29,920 nt of DNA from Bacillota bacterium (GTDB lineage Bacteria; Bacillota; Clostridia; Oscillospirales; Ruminococcaceae): contig JAEYXR010000118.1 in NCBI GenBank assembly GCA_023431215.1, forward strand, positions 1 through 29,920, given 5' to 3'. Under the pieces are notes generated by a model. The model made no database searches and was not told the origin of the DNA. It saw nothing but the letters and a program-made list of their open reading frames with translations. Position 1 is the stretch's first letter; every line of letters begins with the position of its first letter. Both the position numbers and the translations under genes were made by a program. Below, one piece after another: positions 22,478-29,920 of the stretch.

Positions 22478-22966
22478 TTATACTTGAACGGTCTCTGCAG
22501 TCGTTTCATTCACAGGCTCTACAATCACCTTAACACCTTCAATGCCATCCACCACTACAGCTGCACCCTGGGGTACAATTTCGTTGTGCATGGTACGTGC
22601 AGTCCAGGTCAGCCCATTGACAAAAACCTTACCTGTTTGTGCCAAATTATTAATTTCCTCGGTGACAGTACCGCAAAGGCCGATAACGCTGTCGGCATTG
22701 GTGGGTACTTTTTTTACATTAAGCACCTTTTTAACAAAGCTTCGGGTAAGGGCCAGTGTAATTGCCGAAACAATAGTAAAAACCAAAAACTGAACCAGCA
22801 GCGAGGCATGAAGCATGGCAGCAACCATTGATGCCAATGCGCCCACCGCCAACCAAACGGAAACCATTTGCACCGTAGCTGCCTCAATACCTATTAAAAC
22901 CACGGCAGCAACCAGCCACCATATTGCCTCTTGATAGGTAACAAGGAACTGAAAAAACTCGCTCAT
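22478..22966 (-). CDS. NfeD-family membrane protein
   Basis: This 162-residue short-form NfeD protein, without the serine-protease domain of long NfeD, has three to four hydrophobic helices (AIWWLVAAVVLIGIEAATVQ, SVWLAVGALASMVAAMLHAS, LVQFLVFTIVSAITLALTRS). A C-terminal OB-fold follows (VIGLCGTVTEEINNLAQTGK, then VFVNGLTWTARTM). NfeD proteins partner with SPFH proteins, and the stomatin-like gene follows directly downstream. ATG at 22966 has AAGGGGG 7 bases upstream. It has its own promoter at 23131-23159. Confidence 0.88.
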   Translation of the reverse strand: MSEFFQFLVTYQEAIWWLVAAVVLIGIEAATVQMVSVWLAVGALASMVAAMLHASLLVQFLVFTIVSAITLALTRSFVKKVLNVKKVPTNADSVIGLCGTVTEEINNLAQTGKVFVNGLTWTARTMHNEIVPQGAAVVVDGIEGVKVIVEPVNETTAETVQV

Positions 22967-23130
22967 GCTTTTACCCCCTTCTTTGTTCCAAAGAACTCTA
23001 TTTACAGCGCATTCATTCTTTTTGCGCACAATAGCTGCATGTTATGGCTCTAATGACAAAAGCAGTAGATACCATTTTGTTTAACACAAAGCATCAAATA
23101 ATATACTTTTTGCAAGCTTGCTTTAAGTTT

Positions 23131-23159
23131 ATTATAACATTTGCGGGCTTTGCTTGCAA
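23131..23159 (-). promoter_or_regulatory. Sigma-A promoter of the NfeD/SPFH pair
   Basis: On the minus strand, -35 TTGCAA (23154-23159) and -10 TATAAT (23131-23136) have a 17-base spacer, about 165 bases before the NfeD start. Confidence 0.72.
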
Positions 23160-23436
23160 TCATCATATCGTAACTGCATGGACGGGATTTCAGCAGTATG
23201 TGAACAAATTGTAAATCCTAAATTTGGAAATACCAACTGATAAGTTTGCAAAAAAACACAAGAACAACGTCCTATAAAGAAAACCCTTCTACTCATATAA
23301 TACGATTATTTTTTGCAGTTTCTTATAGAATATATTTATTTTTTTATGTGTTTACAATGTAAAAATTTCTACAGAAACAACTCCATATCATGATGCAATT
23401 TTTTATCAACATAAATCCAATAAAAATAAATTAAAT
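23160..23436. other. AT-rich spacer between the NfeD promoter and the groEL terminator
   Basis: This roughly 280-base stretch is markedly AT-rich. I see no convincing gene, promoter, RNA gene or repeat in it on either strand. Confidence 0.6.
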
Positions 23437-23468
23437 GCCGGCGCTCTCACAATAAAGAGAACGCCGGC
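23437..23468 (-). terminator. Intrinsic terminator of groESL
   Basis: Arms GCCGGCG and CGCCGGC, with further TCTC/GAGA pairing after one mismatch, enclose a short loop. On the minus strand a T-rich run (ATTTAATTTATTTTT) follows. Confidence 0.85.
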
Positions 23469-23509
23469 TTAATTTTATTGAACCGCAAAACGATTGTATT
23501 ACAATTAAA

Positions 23510-25144
23510 TTAATACATGCCGCCCATGCCGCCCATGTCGGGAGAAGGCATTGCAGGAGCTGCAGGCTCCTTTTTATCGGCAACCAAAGACTCGGTGGTG
23601 AGCACCATGGAAGCAACAGAGGCTGCATTTTCAAGGGCAGAACGGGTAACCTTGGTGGGGTCTACAATACCGGCAGTAATCATATCTACATACTCTTCGG
23701 TATAGAAGTCAAAACCGTAGCCAACCTTACCGCTGCGCTTGATGGAATCGATGATAACAGAGCCTTCCAAACCGCTGTTGGCGGCAATCTGACGAATGGG
23801 CTCCTCCAAAGCTTTCAGAACAATTTTGGCACCGGTCTTTTCGTCACCATCAGACTCTGCAACCAGCTTCTCAACAGCGGGAATTGCATTGATGAGAGCT
23901 ACGCCGCCGCCAGCTACAATGCCTTCCTCAACGGCAGCCTTGGTGGCAGCCAGAGCGTCCTCAATGCGGAGCTTCTTCTCTTTCATTTCTACTTCGGTAG
24001 CAGCACCAACCTTAATAACGGCTACGCCGCCGGACAGCTTGGCCAAACGCTCCTGAAGCTTTTCTTTGTCAAACTCAGAGGTGGTAGACTCTATCTGAGA
24101 CTTAATTTGAGCAATGCGGTCTTTAATTGCAGACTTCTCACCAGCACCGTCCACGATGATGGTATTTTCTTTCTGAATCTTAACCTGCTTTGCACGGCCC
24201 AGCTGTGCCATGGTGGTTTCCTTCAGCTCCAGACCAAGCTCCTCGGTAATGACCTCGCCGCCGGTGAGGATTGCAATATCGCGGAGCATCTCTTTGCGGC
24301 GGTCGCCAAAGCCAGGAGCTTTCACAGCGACACATACAAAGGTGCCTCTCATCTTGTTGACAATCAGAGTTGCCAGAGCCTCACCCTCGATGTCCTCGGC
24401 AATGATAACCAGCTTTTTACCGGCCTGCACAACCTGCTCCAGCAGAGGCAGAACTTCCTGAATGGAAGAAATCTTCTTATCGGTAATCAGAATGTAAGCA
24501 TCATCAATGACAGCTTCCATCTTATCGGTATCGGTTACCATGTAAGGAGTGATGTAACCGCGGTCAAACTGCATACCCTCAACAACCTCGGAGTAGGTTT
24601 CTGCAGTTTTGGATTCTTCCAGAGTAATCACGCCGTCGGCAGAAACTTTTTCCATGGCGTCGGCAATAAGCGCACCAATTTCGGCATCGCCGGAGGAAAC
24701 AGTTGCAACACGGGCAATGTCATCGGAGCCGTTGACTTTCTGGCTGTTGGCAACAGTAGCTTCTACCGCAACCTTAACAGCTTTCTGAATACCCTTTTTA
24801 ACAACCATGGGGTTTGCACCGGAGGTAACATTCTTCATGCCTTCACGAACCAGAGCCTGTGCCAGCAGAGTTGCGGTGGTGGTACCGTCACCGGCAGCAT
24901 CGTTGGTGCGGGTTGCAACCTCTTTTACCAGCTGTGCGCCCATATTCTCAAAGGGGGAGTCCAGTTCAATGTCCTTTGCAATGGTAACGCCGTCATTGGT
25001 GATCAGGGGGCTGCCAAACTTTTTGCCCAAAACAACATTGCGGCCTTTGGGTCCCAGGGTGATTTTTACGGTATCGGCAAGCTGATCAATACCGGACTGA
25101 AGTGCTTTCCTGGCTTCTTCGCCAAACAAAATTTCCTTTGCCAT
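23510..25144 (-). CDS. groEL: Chaperonin GroEL (Hsp60)
   Basis: GroEL forms the two-ring ATP-driven folding chamber that works with GroES. The 544-residue sequence shows the ATP-binding LGPKGRNVVLGKKFGSP and NDGVTIAKDIEL, the conserved DAAGDGTTTATLLAQA, the apical domain segment KLVIIAEDIEGEALATLIVN and the C-terminal Gly/Met tail DMGGMGGMY. The ATG at 25144 (MAKEILFGEEARKAL) has GGAGG 8 bases upstream. It follows groES by 54 bases. Regulation is by HrcA through the CIRCE element before groES. Confidence 0.99.
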   Translation of the reverse strand: MAKEILFGEEARKALQSGIDQLADTVKITLGPKGRNVVLGKKFGSPLITNDGVTIAKDIELDSPFENMGAQLVKEVATRTNDAAGDGTTTATLLAQALVREGMKNVTSGANPMVVKKGIQKAVKVAVEATVANSQKVNGSDDIARVATVSSGDAEIGALIADAMEKVSADGVITLEESKTAETYSEVVEGMQFDRGYITPYMVTDTDKMEAVIDDAYILITDKKISSIQEVLPLLEQVVQAGKKLVIIAEDIEGEALATLIVNKMRGTFVCVAVKAPGFGDRRKEMLRDIAILTGGEVITEELGLELKETTMAQLGRAKQVKIQKENTIIVDGAGEKSAIKDRIAQIKSQIESTTSEFDKEKLQERLAKLSGGVAVIKVGAATEVEMKEKKLRIEDALAATKAAVEEGIVAGGGVALINAIPAVEKLVAESDGDEKTGAKIVLKALEEPIRQIAANSGLEGSVIIDSIKRSGKVGYGFDFYTEEYVDMITAGIVDPTKVTRSALENAASVASMVLTTESLVADKKEPAAPAMPSPDMGGMGGMY

Positions 25145-25198
25145 AATAACAACCTCCAAATGATGATAATATCAATTAAGTGAATGTAGTGTTATAAA

Positions 25199-25483
25199 TT
25201 ATTCAACAATAGCCAGAACATCGGACTGACGCAGAATGGTGTACTCCTCGCCATCCAGTTTAACCTCGGTGCCGGCATATTTGCTCAGCAGAACGCGATC
25301 GCCAACCTTGAGGTACATTTCAACCTTTTCGCCATCAACTATGCCACCGGGCCCAACCGCTACTACTTCGGCAATGCTGGGCTTCTCTTTTGCAGATCCG
25401 GCCAGAATAATGCCGCTCTTGGTAGTCTCTTCGGCTTCTACCATCTTAATAACGACTCTGTCGCACAACGGTTTGATGTTCAT
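25199..25483 (-). CDS. groES: Co-chaperonin GroES (Hsp10)
   Basis: GroES caps the GroEL chamber. The 94-residue sequence has the family pattern: IKPLCDRVVIKMVEAEETTK, the mobile-loop segment SGIILAGSAKEKP, AEVVAVGPG and VLLSKYAGTEVKLDGEEY. GGGAGG lies 9 bases before the ATG. It is first in the groES-groEL operon, with a CIRCE operator 38 bases upstream of the start. Confidence 0.98.
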   Translation of the reverse strand: MNIKPLCDRVVIKMVEAEETTKSGIILAGSAKEKPSIAEVVAVGPGGIVDGEKVEMYLKVGDRVLLSKYAGTEVKLDGEEYTILRQSDVLAIVE

Positions 25484-25520
25484 AATATATTGCCTCCCGA
25501 ATCATAATATAGAGTTGTTT

Positions 25521-25547
25521 TTAGCACTCATAATCATCGAGTGCTAA
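25521..25547 (-). promoter_or_regulatory. CIRCE operator (HrcA binding site)
   Basis: A perfect CIRCE element: TTAGCACTC, nine bases, GAGTGCTAA. The heat-shock repressor HrcA binds this sequence in Firmicutes, so groESL should be derepressed on protein stress. It lies just downstream of the -10 box, where it would block transcription or act in the 5' RNA. Confidence 0.98.
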
Positions 25548-25556
25548 CTGTATCTT

Positions 25557-25584
25557 ATTTTAACCGTTTTTTTTAAAAAATCAA
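25557..25584 (-). promoter_or_regulatory. Promoter of groESL
   Basis: On the minus strand, -35 TTGATT (25579-25584) and -10 TAAAAT (25557-25562) have a 16-base spacer, placing the start just before CIRCE. The region from 25585 to 25831 is AT-rich and shows nothing else that I can name. Confidence 0.6.
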
Positions 25585-25831
25585 TACCTTTTTTCCAATT
25601 TTATAATTTAACTACAAATTTAACATTTTATTCAAGATTCAAACCTGAACTATCTTTTGCCAACTGGGTTTTTATATTTTTATTGTTTTGCCCCAAAGTA
25701 TGCAAACAAACAACAAAAGCATGTTTTCTTTTGCTTTATTTTTAATAACGACTTACAAAATCACAGAACTTTAAATTCCAGTCCATTACATTCTGGAGAT
25801 ATCACAAAAGCAGAGCTATGATGCTACATGT

Positions 25832-25867
25832 AAAAAGAGCTGCCAAAAAAATTTGGCAGCTCTTTTT
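25832..25867. terminator. Bidirectional intrinsic terminator
   Basis: Arms AAAAAGAGCTGCCAAA and TTTGGCAGCTCTTTTT form a 16-base-pair stem with a short loop and symmetrical A/T tails. It ends the P-type ATPase gene on the minus strand. Confidence 0.92.
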
Positions 25868-25900
25868 ATTCTTATGCAGAACAATATCTGTATGAGTTTA

Positions 25901-28540
25901 TTACTGCTCCTCATGGTGGTCGCGACGATGCTTGATAATCCCCAGTGCCTTGGTAATTTCCAACACGACCAAGGGTACAAAAGCAAGGCCCAACGCCAGC
26001 AGGTACAGCTGTACACTTAATTGAGTTAACCCAAAAATATCGGCCAACTGAGGTACAAAGGCAATGACAGCTACCAAAACAGTAGACAGCAACGTTGCAC
26101 TGTTCAGATTTTTATTGCTAAATACGCCAATTTTAAAGATGGAGTGGTCGGACCGCATATTGAAGGAATGAACCACCTGGGACAAGGACAGCACCAAAAA
26201 TGCCATGGTGCGTCCAGCTGTCAGGTCACCTGTTGTGTTCCATCCTACATGGAAACCGATAAGGGTAAGTGCTGCAAACATTGCACCCTGCAATACAATA
26301 CGCACACCAAGGCCATGGGCAAAGATACCCTCATCCTTTGGCTTGGGCTTACGCTGCATCACCTCAGCTTCTACCGCTTCCATACCTAGCGCTACCGCAG
26401 GAAAGCTGTCGGTAACCAAATTGAGCCACAGAAGCTGCATAGAAAGCAGCGGAGACTGCCGCCAGAACAGCATGGCAAAGAACACGGTAAATACTTCGCC
26501 GATGTTGGTACCCAGCAGGAATGCTACCACTTTTTTGATATTATCGTAAATACCGCGGCCCTCCCGCACGGCTTCCACAATGGTGGCAAAATTGTCGTCG
26601 GTAAGGGTCATATCAGCCGCACCCTTGGCAACGTCGGTACCGGTGATACCCATGGCGCATCCAATGTCGGCGGCCTTTAGTGCAGGGGCGTCGTTGACAC
26701 CGTCACCGGTCATGGATACTACCTGGCCATTGCGCTGCCATGCCTTGACAATGCGGATTTTATCTTCTGGAGAAACACGTGCATAAACAGAAATTTCACT
26801 TACGCGGCGGTCCAATTCCTCATCAGACATTTCAGAAAGCTCTGTACCTGTAATGGCACGGTCACCGTCTTTCAGAATGCCCAAATCACGGGCAATGGCA
26901 GATGCCGTTACCACATGGTCACCTGTTATCATCACTGGACGAATACCTGCACCACGGCACACGGCAACGGCATCCCGGGCTTCCTCACGGGGCGGGTCAA
27001 TCATTCCCACCAGACCCACAAAGGTTAGCCCATTTTCCAGCTCCTCACTGGTTGGGGCTGCAGGCACTTCCTCTATGGTCTTAATGGCTACAGCCAAAAC
27101 ACGCAGGGCCTGGGCGCTCATTTCCTCGGTTATTTTGCGGCCCAAATCTAAATCGCCAGAAATGCAACGCTTTTCCAGCATATCAAAAGCGCCCTTCACA
27201 ATTACCACATTTTTGCCATCCATACGGTTTACAGTGGCCATCAGCTTGCGGTCGGAGTCAAAGGGCAGCTCTGCCAGGCGGGGATAATCCTCGCCCAGTC
27301 CTTCCTTAGTCATTCCGTTTCGGTACGCGGCATAGATGATGGCAGTCTCGGTGGGGTCACCCAGATGCTTCACCTCTTTGCCCTCTACTGCAATGGCCCC
27401 ATCACAGCACAGGGTGGCATAACGCAGCAGCTCCAAGCTGTTGTCGGGCATTTTGTCGGTAACTGCTTCCATGTTGCCGGTGCGGGCATCAAAAACCTTC
27501 ATCAGTGTCATACGGTTTTGAGTCAGCGTACCAGTCTTGTCCGAGCAGATCACCGAGGCACTGCCTAAAGTTTCTACAGCAGGCAAACGTCGGATGATGG
27601 CATTGCGCTTTACCATACGCTGAACACCAATGGACAGCACGATGGTAACAATTGCAGGCAATCCCTCGGGAATGGCGGATACCGCAAGGGATACGGCAGT
27701 CATGAAGATTTCCATCACAGGAATACCGTCAATAATGCCTACCGCAAAAATTATGGCACAGGCACCAAGAGCCATAAAGCCAAGGTATTTGCCCATGGAG
27801 GCAAGCTTTTTCTGCAGGGGTGTCTGGGTGTTTTCTTCATTGTCCAGCAAATGGGCAATCTTCCCCATTTCGGTTGCCATACCCGTTGCAGTGACCACTG
27901 CGGTGGCAGTGCCATAGGTAACGCTGCAGCCGGAGTACACCATGTTATGGCGGTCACCAATGGGGGCATTTTCGCTTACCGTATCGTCGGCGTTTTTTTC
28001 AGAAGGAACAGACTCACCTGTCAGGGCAGATTCCTCCGATTTTAAGCTGGCAGAGCGAAGCAGCCGGGCATCAGCAGGGATAAAGTCTCCTGCTTCCAGC
28101 AGAATAATATCTCCCGGTACCAGCAAAGACGCATCTATTACCTGCTCTTTGCCATCACGCCGCACTCGGGCATGAGGCGCAGACATTGTCTGCAAAGCCT
28201 CCAGCGCTTTTTCTGCCTTGCTTTCCTGCATAACACCCATAACGGCATTGAGCACTACAATCAGCAAAATGAGCGCAGGCTCAAAAAATTCCCGGGTGTT
28301 ACCTTCGGATAGCGCAATTACAAATGAAACCGCTGCTGCTGCCAGTAAAATCAGAATCATTACATCCTTAAACTGGTCAAAAAAACGCTGCAGGGTTGTT
28401 TTTTTCTTTTTTGCTTTTAACTTGTTTTCGCCGTGTTCCGCCAATAGTTCCTGGGCACGGCCAGATGCCAAACCTTGTGCCGGGTCTACACCCAACTCTA
28501 TCAGCAGAGTCTCCTTTTCGCAGCTATGGGGGGTGGTCAT
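25901..28540 (-). CDS. Calcium-type P-type ATPase (SERCA-like)
   Basis: This 879-residue cation pump is of the P2A (SERCA-like) class. All hallmark motifs are in order: ALTGESVPSEK in the actuator domain; PEGLPAIVTIVLSIGVQRM on M4; CSDKTGTLT with the phosphorylated Asp334; VKGAFD in the nucleotide domain; MITGDH; and VSMTGDGVNDAPALKAADIG. On M6, LNLVTDSFPAVALGME matches the calcium-binding Asn and Asp of SERCA. Calcium export is therefore likely, though manganese transport cannot be excluded. The ATG at 28540 has AGAGGA nine bases upstream. It lies after an AI-2E permease gene and has a strong terminator. Confidence 0.92.
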   Translation of the reverse strand: MTTPHSCEKETLLIELGVDPAQGLASGRAQELLAEHGENKLKAKKKKTTLQRFFDQFKDVMILILLAAAAVSFVIALSEGNTREFFEPALILLIVVLNAVMGVMQESKAEKALEALQTMSAPHARVRRDGKEQVIDASLLVPGDIILLEAGDFIPADARLLRSASLKSEESALTGESVPSEKNADDTVSENAPIGDRHNMVYSGCSVTYGTATAVVTATGMATEMGKIAHLLDNEENTQTPLQKKLASMGKYLGFMALGACAIIFAVGIIDGIPVMEIFMTAVSLAVSAIPEGLPAIVTIVLSIGVQRMVKRNAIIRRLPAVETLGSASVICSDKTGTLTQNRMTLMKVFDARTGNMEAVTDKMPDNSLELLRYATLCCDGAIAVEGKEVKHLGDPTETAIIYAAYRNGMTKEGLGEDYPRLAELPFDSDRKLMATVNRMDGKNVVIVKGAFDMLEKRCISGDLDLGRKITEEMSAQALRVLAVAIKTIEEVPAAPTSEELENGLTFVGLVGMIDPPREEARDAVAVCRGAGIRPVMITGDHVVTASAIARDLGILKDGDRAITGTELSEMSDEELDRRVSEISVYARVSPEDKIRIVKAWQRNGQVVSMTGDGVNDAPALKAADIGCAMGITGTDVAKGAADMTLTDDNFATIVEAVREGRGIYDNIKKVVAFLLGTNIGEVFTVFFAMLFWRQSPLLSMQLLWLNLVTDSFPAVALGMEAVEAEVMQRKPKPKDEGIFAHGLGVRIVLQGAMFAALTLIGFHVGWNTTGDLTAGRTMAFLVLSLSQVVHSFNMRSDHSIFKIGVFSNKNLNSATLLSTVLVAVIAFVPQLADIFGLTQLSVQLYLLALGLAFVPLVVLEITKALGIIKHRRDHHEEQ

Positions 28541-28724
28541 GTACAACAATCCTCTCAAAATGTGTTAGGGCTTTTTAGTCCGGAGTAAAGTAAAGATCCT
28601 TTGCAAACAACAGCTTCTGTCTTTGCCAAGTACTTAAAACTCAGGACAACTTGCCATCTTGTCTTTTATTCATCAACGCATTGCGGCAAAAATATTGGCG
28701 CGTAATAAAACCTCTTATCCGTTT

Positions 28725-28756
28725 TATCGTGTTAGCCGCTTTGCGGTTATGATAAC
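28725..28756 (-). repeat. Palindromic repeat, partial copy C
   Basis: Read on the minus strand, ATCATAACCGCAAAGCG (28737-28753) is identical over 17 bases to copy B of the palindrome at 12041. It begins 4 bases after the stop of the AI-2E-type gene. It still forms a CCGC/GCGG hairpin with an AAA loop, but the outer arm has diverged. No T-run follows. Confidence 0.6.
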
Positions 28757-28757
28757 A

Positions 28758-29920
28758 TTACCCATCCACCGGCGGGTCAACTTGTTCCCTTACCTCTTCC
28801 ACCGGTTTCTTTTCGGGGCTGTGGTGCGGCTCTATACCTTTTGCTCTTAACCTGGTGGAAACCGACTGCCGCAGCAGGGCATACAACACCGAGCATAAGG
28901 GAATAAAAATCAGCATACCCACAATGCCCATAGCGCTGCCGCCAACCGTTACTGCTACCAGCACCCAGATAGAAGGCAGGCCAACAGAGTTACCCACCAC
29001 CTTGGGGTAAATAAAATTACCTTCCAGTTGCTGCAACACCAGGAACAACAAAATAAACCACAGTGTTTTGGATGGCTCCTGTACCAAAATAGCAAATACA
29101 CCCACAGCACAGCCTATAAACGCACCAAAAATAGGAATTAACGCAGTAACTCCCACCAGCACACTAATCATCATTGCAAAGGGGAACTTTAATATACTCA
29201 TGCTTACAAAAAACATCAGCCCCAAAATAACCGACTCGGTAAGCTGCCCTGAAACAAAGCTGGCAAAGGTGCGGTTGGTCAGCGCGGCAACCTCCATAAT
29301 ACGTCGGGCCCGGTGGGCAGGTAAAAATGCATACAGAATTTCCGTTGCTTCTGCACCCAATGATTCTTTTTGCGCCAAGATATAAAGTGCAAACACCACA
29401 CCCAGCAGCATGGTAACCACTCCGCTGAATAACGAAGCCGCAATGGCAATGGTAGAATTAATGAGATTTCCGGCTCCATTTTGCAAAAAGCCCCACAGGT
29501 TTTGGGTCAGCTTGCCCCAATCCAACTCAATCATCGTAAGCCAGCCTGCAATTTCGGGCCAGCGCTGTGCCAGCTGTTCACTAATTTCCTGCAGACGAAC
29601 CACAAATGACGGGATGGTGGCCTTGAGTACCGCAATGCTCCGCCCCAATTCCGGCACAATTAAAAAGAAAATAATTGTAATGATTGCCACAACCAAAGCC
29701 AGTGTGGCAATCAGCCCAATTGGACGGCGAACCGAAGGAGGTAGTTTATTTTTAAGACGAGGAGAAAACAGCCACCTCTCCACCTTAGTCAGCAAAATAT
29801 TAAGTACAAAAGCAATGCAGCCACCCACCAAAAATGGAAGGAGCAAGCCAAGAAGCAACCCCAGCAGAGCCAAAACCTGCCTGAAGTTTTGGACTCCCCA
29901 ATGAAGCAGCACTCCAAAGG
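28758..29920 (-). CDS. AI-2E-family membrane permease (5' end cut by right window edge)
   Basis: The frame is open to the right edge, so the gene probably starts outside the window; the GTG at 29912 is most likely internal because relatives carry more N-terminal residues. About 387 residues are visible. The family pattern is clear: LLGLLLPFLVGGCIAFVLNI at the N terminus, several helices, FASFVSGQLTESVILGLMFF, VGVTALIPIFGAFIGCAVGV, LEGNFIYPKVVGNSVGLP and a late helix IVGMLIFIPLCSVLYALL, with a hydrophilic tail. Members have been linked to autoinducer-2 export or to Na+/H+ exchange; the name does not settle the substrate, even with luxS in the same window. Confidence 0.88.
   Translation of the reverse strand, partial: FGVLLHWGVQNFRQVLALLGLLLGLLLPFLVGGCIAFVLNILLTKVERWLFSPRLKNKLPPSVRRPIGLIATLALVVAIITIIFFLIVPELGRSIAVLKATIPSFVVRLQEISEQLAQRWPEIAGWLTMIELDWGKLTQNLWGFLQNGAGNLINSTIAIAASLFSGVVTMLLGVVFALYILAQKESLGAEATEILYAFLPAHRARRIMEVAALTNRTFASFVSGQLTESVILGLMFFVSMSILKFPFAMMISVLVGVTALIPIFGAFIGCAVGVFAILVQEPSKTLWFILLFLVLQQLEGNFIYPKVVGNSVGLPSIWVLVAVTVGGSAMGIVGMLIFIPLCSVLYALLRQSVSTRLRAKGIEPHHSPEKKPVEEVREQVDPPVDG

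Noticed and set aside
24107..25183. 358-codon open frame on the plus strand opposite groEL
   Set aside because: It lies fully antisense to groEL, which is certain; the frame comes from the biased codon use of groEL and its protein looks like no family.
28758..29920. Dedicated AI-2 exporter working with luxS
   Set aside because: The family name is not proof of substrate, many members do other jobs, and the gene lies 20 kb from luxS.
1..29920. CRISPR array, prophage, insertion sequence or tRNA gene
   Set aside because: No regular spaced repeats, no phage or transposase proteins and no cloverleaf-like segment were seen on either strand.

Overview
This window looks like a stretch of chromosome from an anaerobic, mid-GC Firmicute of the class Clostridia, probably near the Oscillospiraceae/Ruminococcaceae. 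That placement is inferred from gene content and protein style, not from a search. Supporting signs are the hprK-murB-rapZ-whiA cell-wall/carbon-control cluster, a perfect CIRCE operator on groESL, strong AGGAGG-type ribosome binding sites, sigma-A promoters with 16-17 bp spacers, a DnaD/DnaC helicase-loading pair and luxS. Most genes are housekeeping genes. I see no tRNA or rRNA gene, insertion sequence, prophage or CRISPR array.

Layout. 1-5420 (minus strand): a likely operon hprK - PHP phosphoesterase - murB - rapZ - whiA - lipoprotein (cut by the left edge), with one clear promoter in front of hprK; the yvcK/glmR gene often found between rapZ and whiA is not here. 5470-8302 (plus): a family 4 glycosyltransferase and an FAD-dependent dehydrogenase, each with its own promoter. 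8315-10014 (minus): luxS overlapping a four-helix membrane protein, and a DUF4364-like gene. 10093-10946 (plus): a VTT-domain membrane protein. 10960-11786 (minus): a TSCPD-domain protein and a gene of unknown function. 11787-12251: a hairpin-dense intergenic region with a repeated palindrome. 12252-14274 (plus): dnaD-like and dnaC. 14329-15441 (minus): prfB, without the usual frameshift. 15624-19216 (plus): a RING/zinc-ribbon membrane protein, galU with a structured leader, and the rpsF-ssb-rpsR operon. 19302-19847 (minus): an unknown anchored protein. 20065-21232 (plus): promoter, tiny ORF, intrinsic terminator, then an alpha/beta-hydrolase-like gene. 21388-23159 (minus): an NfeD/SPFH pair. 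23510-25584 (minus): groES-groEL under CIRCE. 25901-29920 (minus): a SERCA-type P-type ATPase and an AI-2E-family permease cut by the right edge.

How the genes work together. The left operon joins carbon-source sensing (HprK), peptidoglycan precursor synthesis (MurB), an RNA- or nucleotide-linked regulator (RapZ) and a division/sporulation-associated DNA-binding protein (WhiA). GalU and the glycosyltransferase would supply and use sugar donors for the envelope. DnaD-like and DnaC proteins load the replicative helicase, and SSB with S6/S18 sits in the classic operon.

The most interesting unexplained signals are regulatory. One is the leader at 20100-20310, whose tiny ORF overlaps an element that can pair with the 5' arm of a terminator. 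Another is a small palindromic repeat family, ATAACCGCAAAGCG, with two copies at 11948-12075 and a partial one at 28737-28753. A third is the multi-hairpin leader of galU. None of these proves a new system, but they are the parts that gene annotation does not explain.
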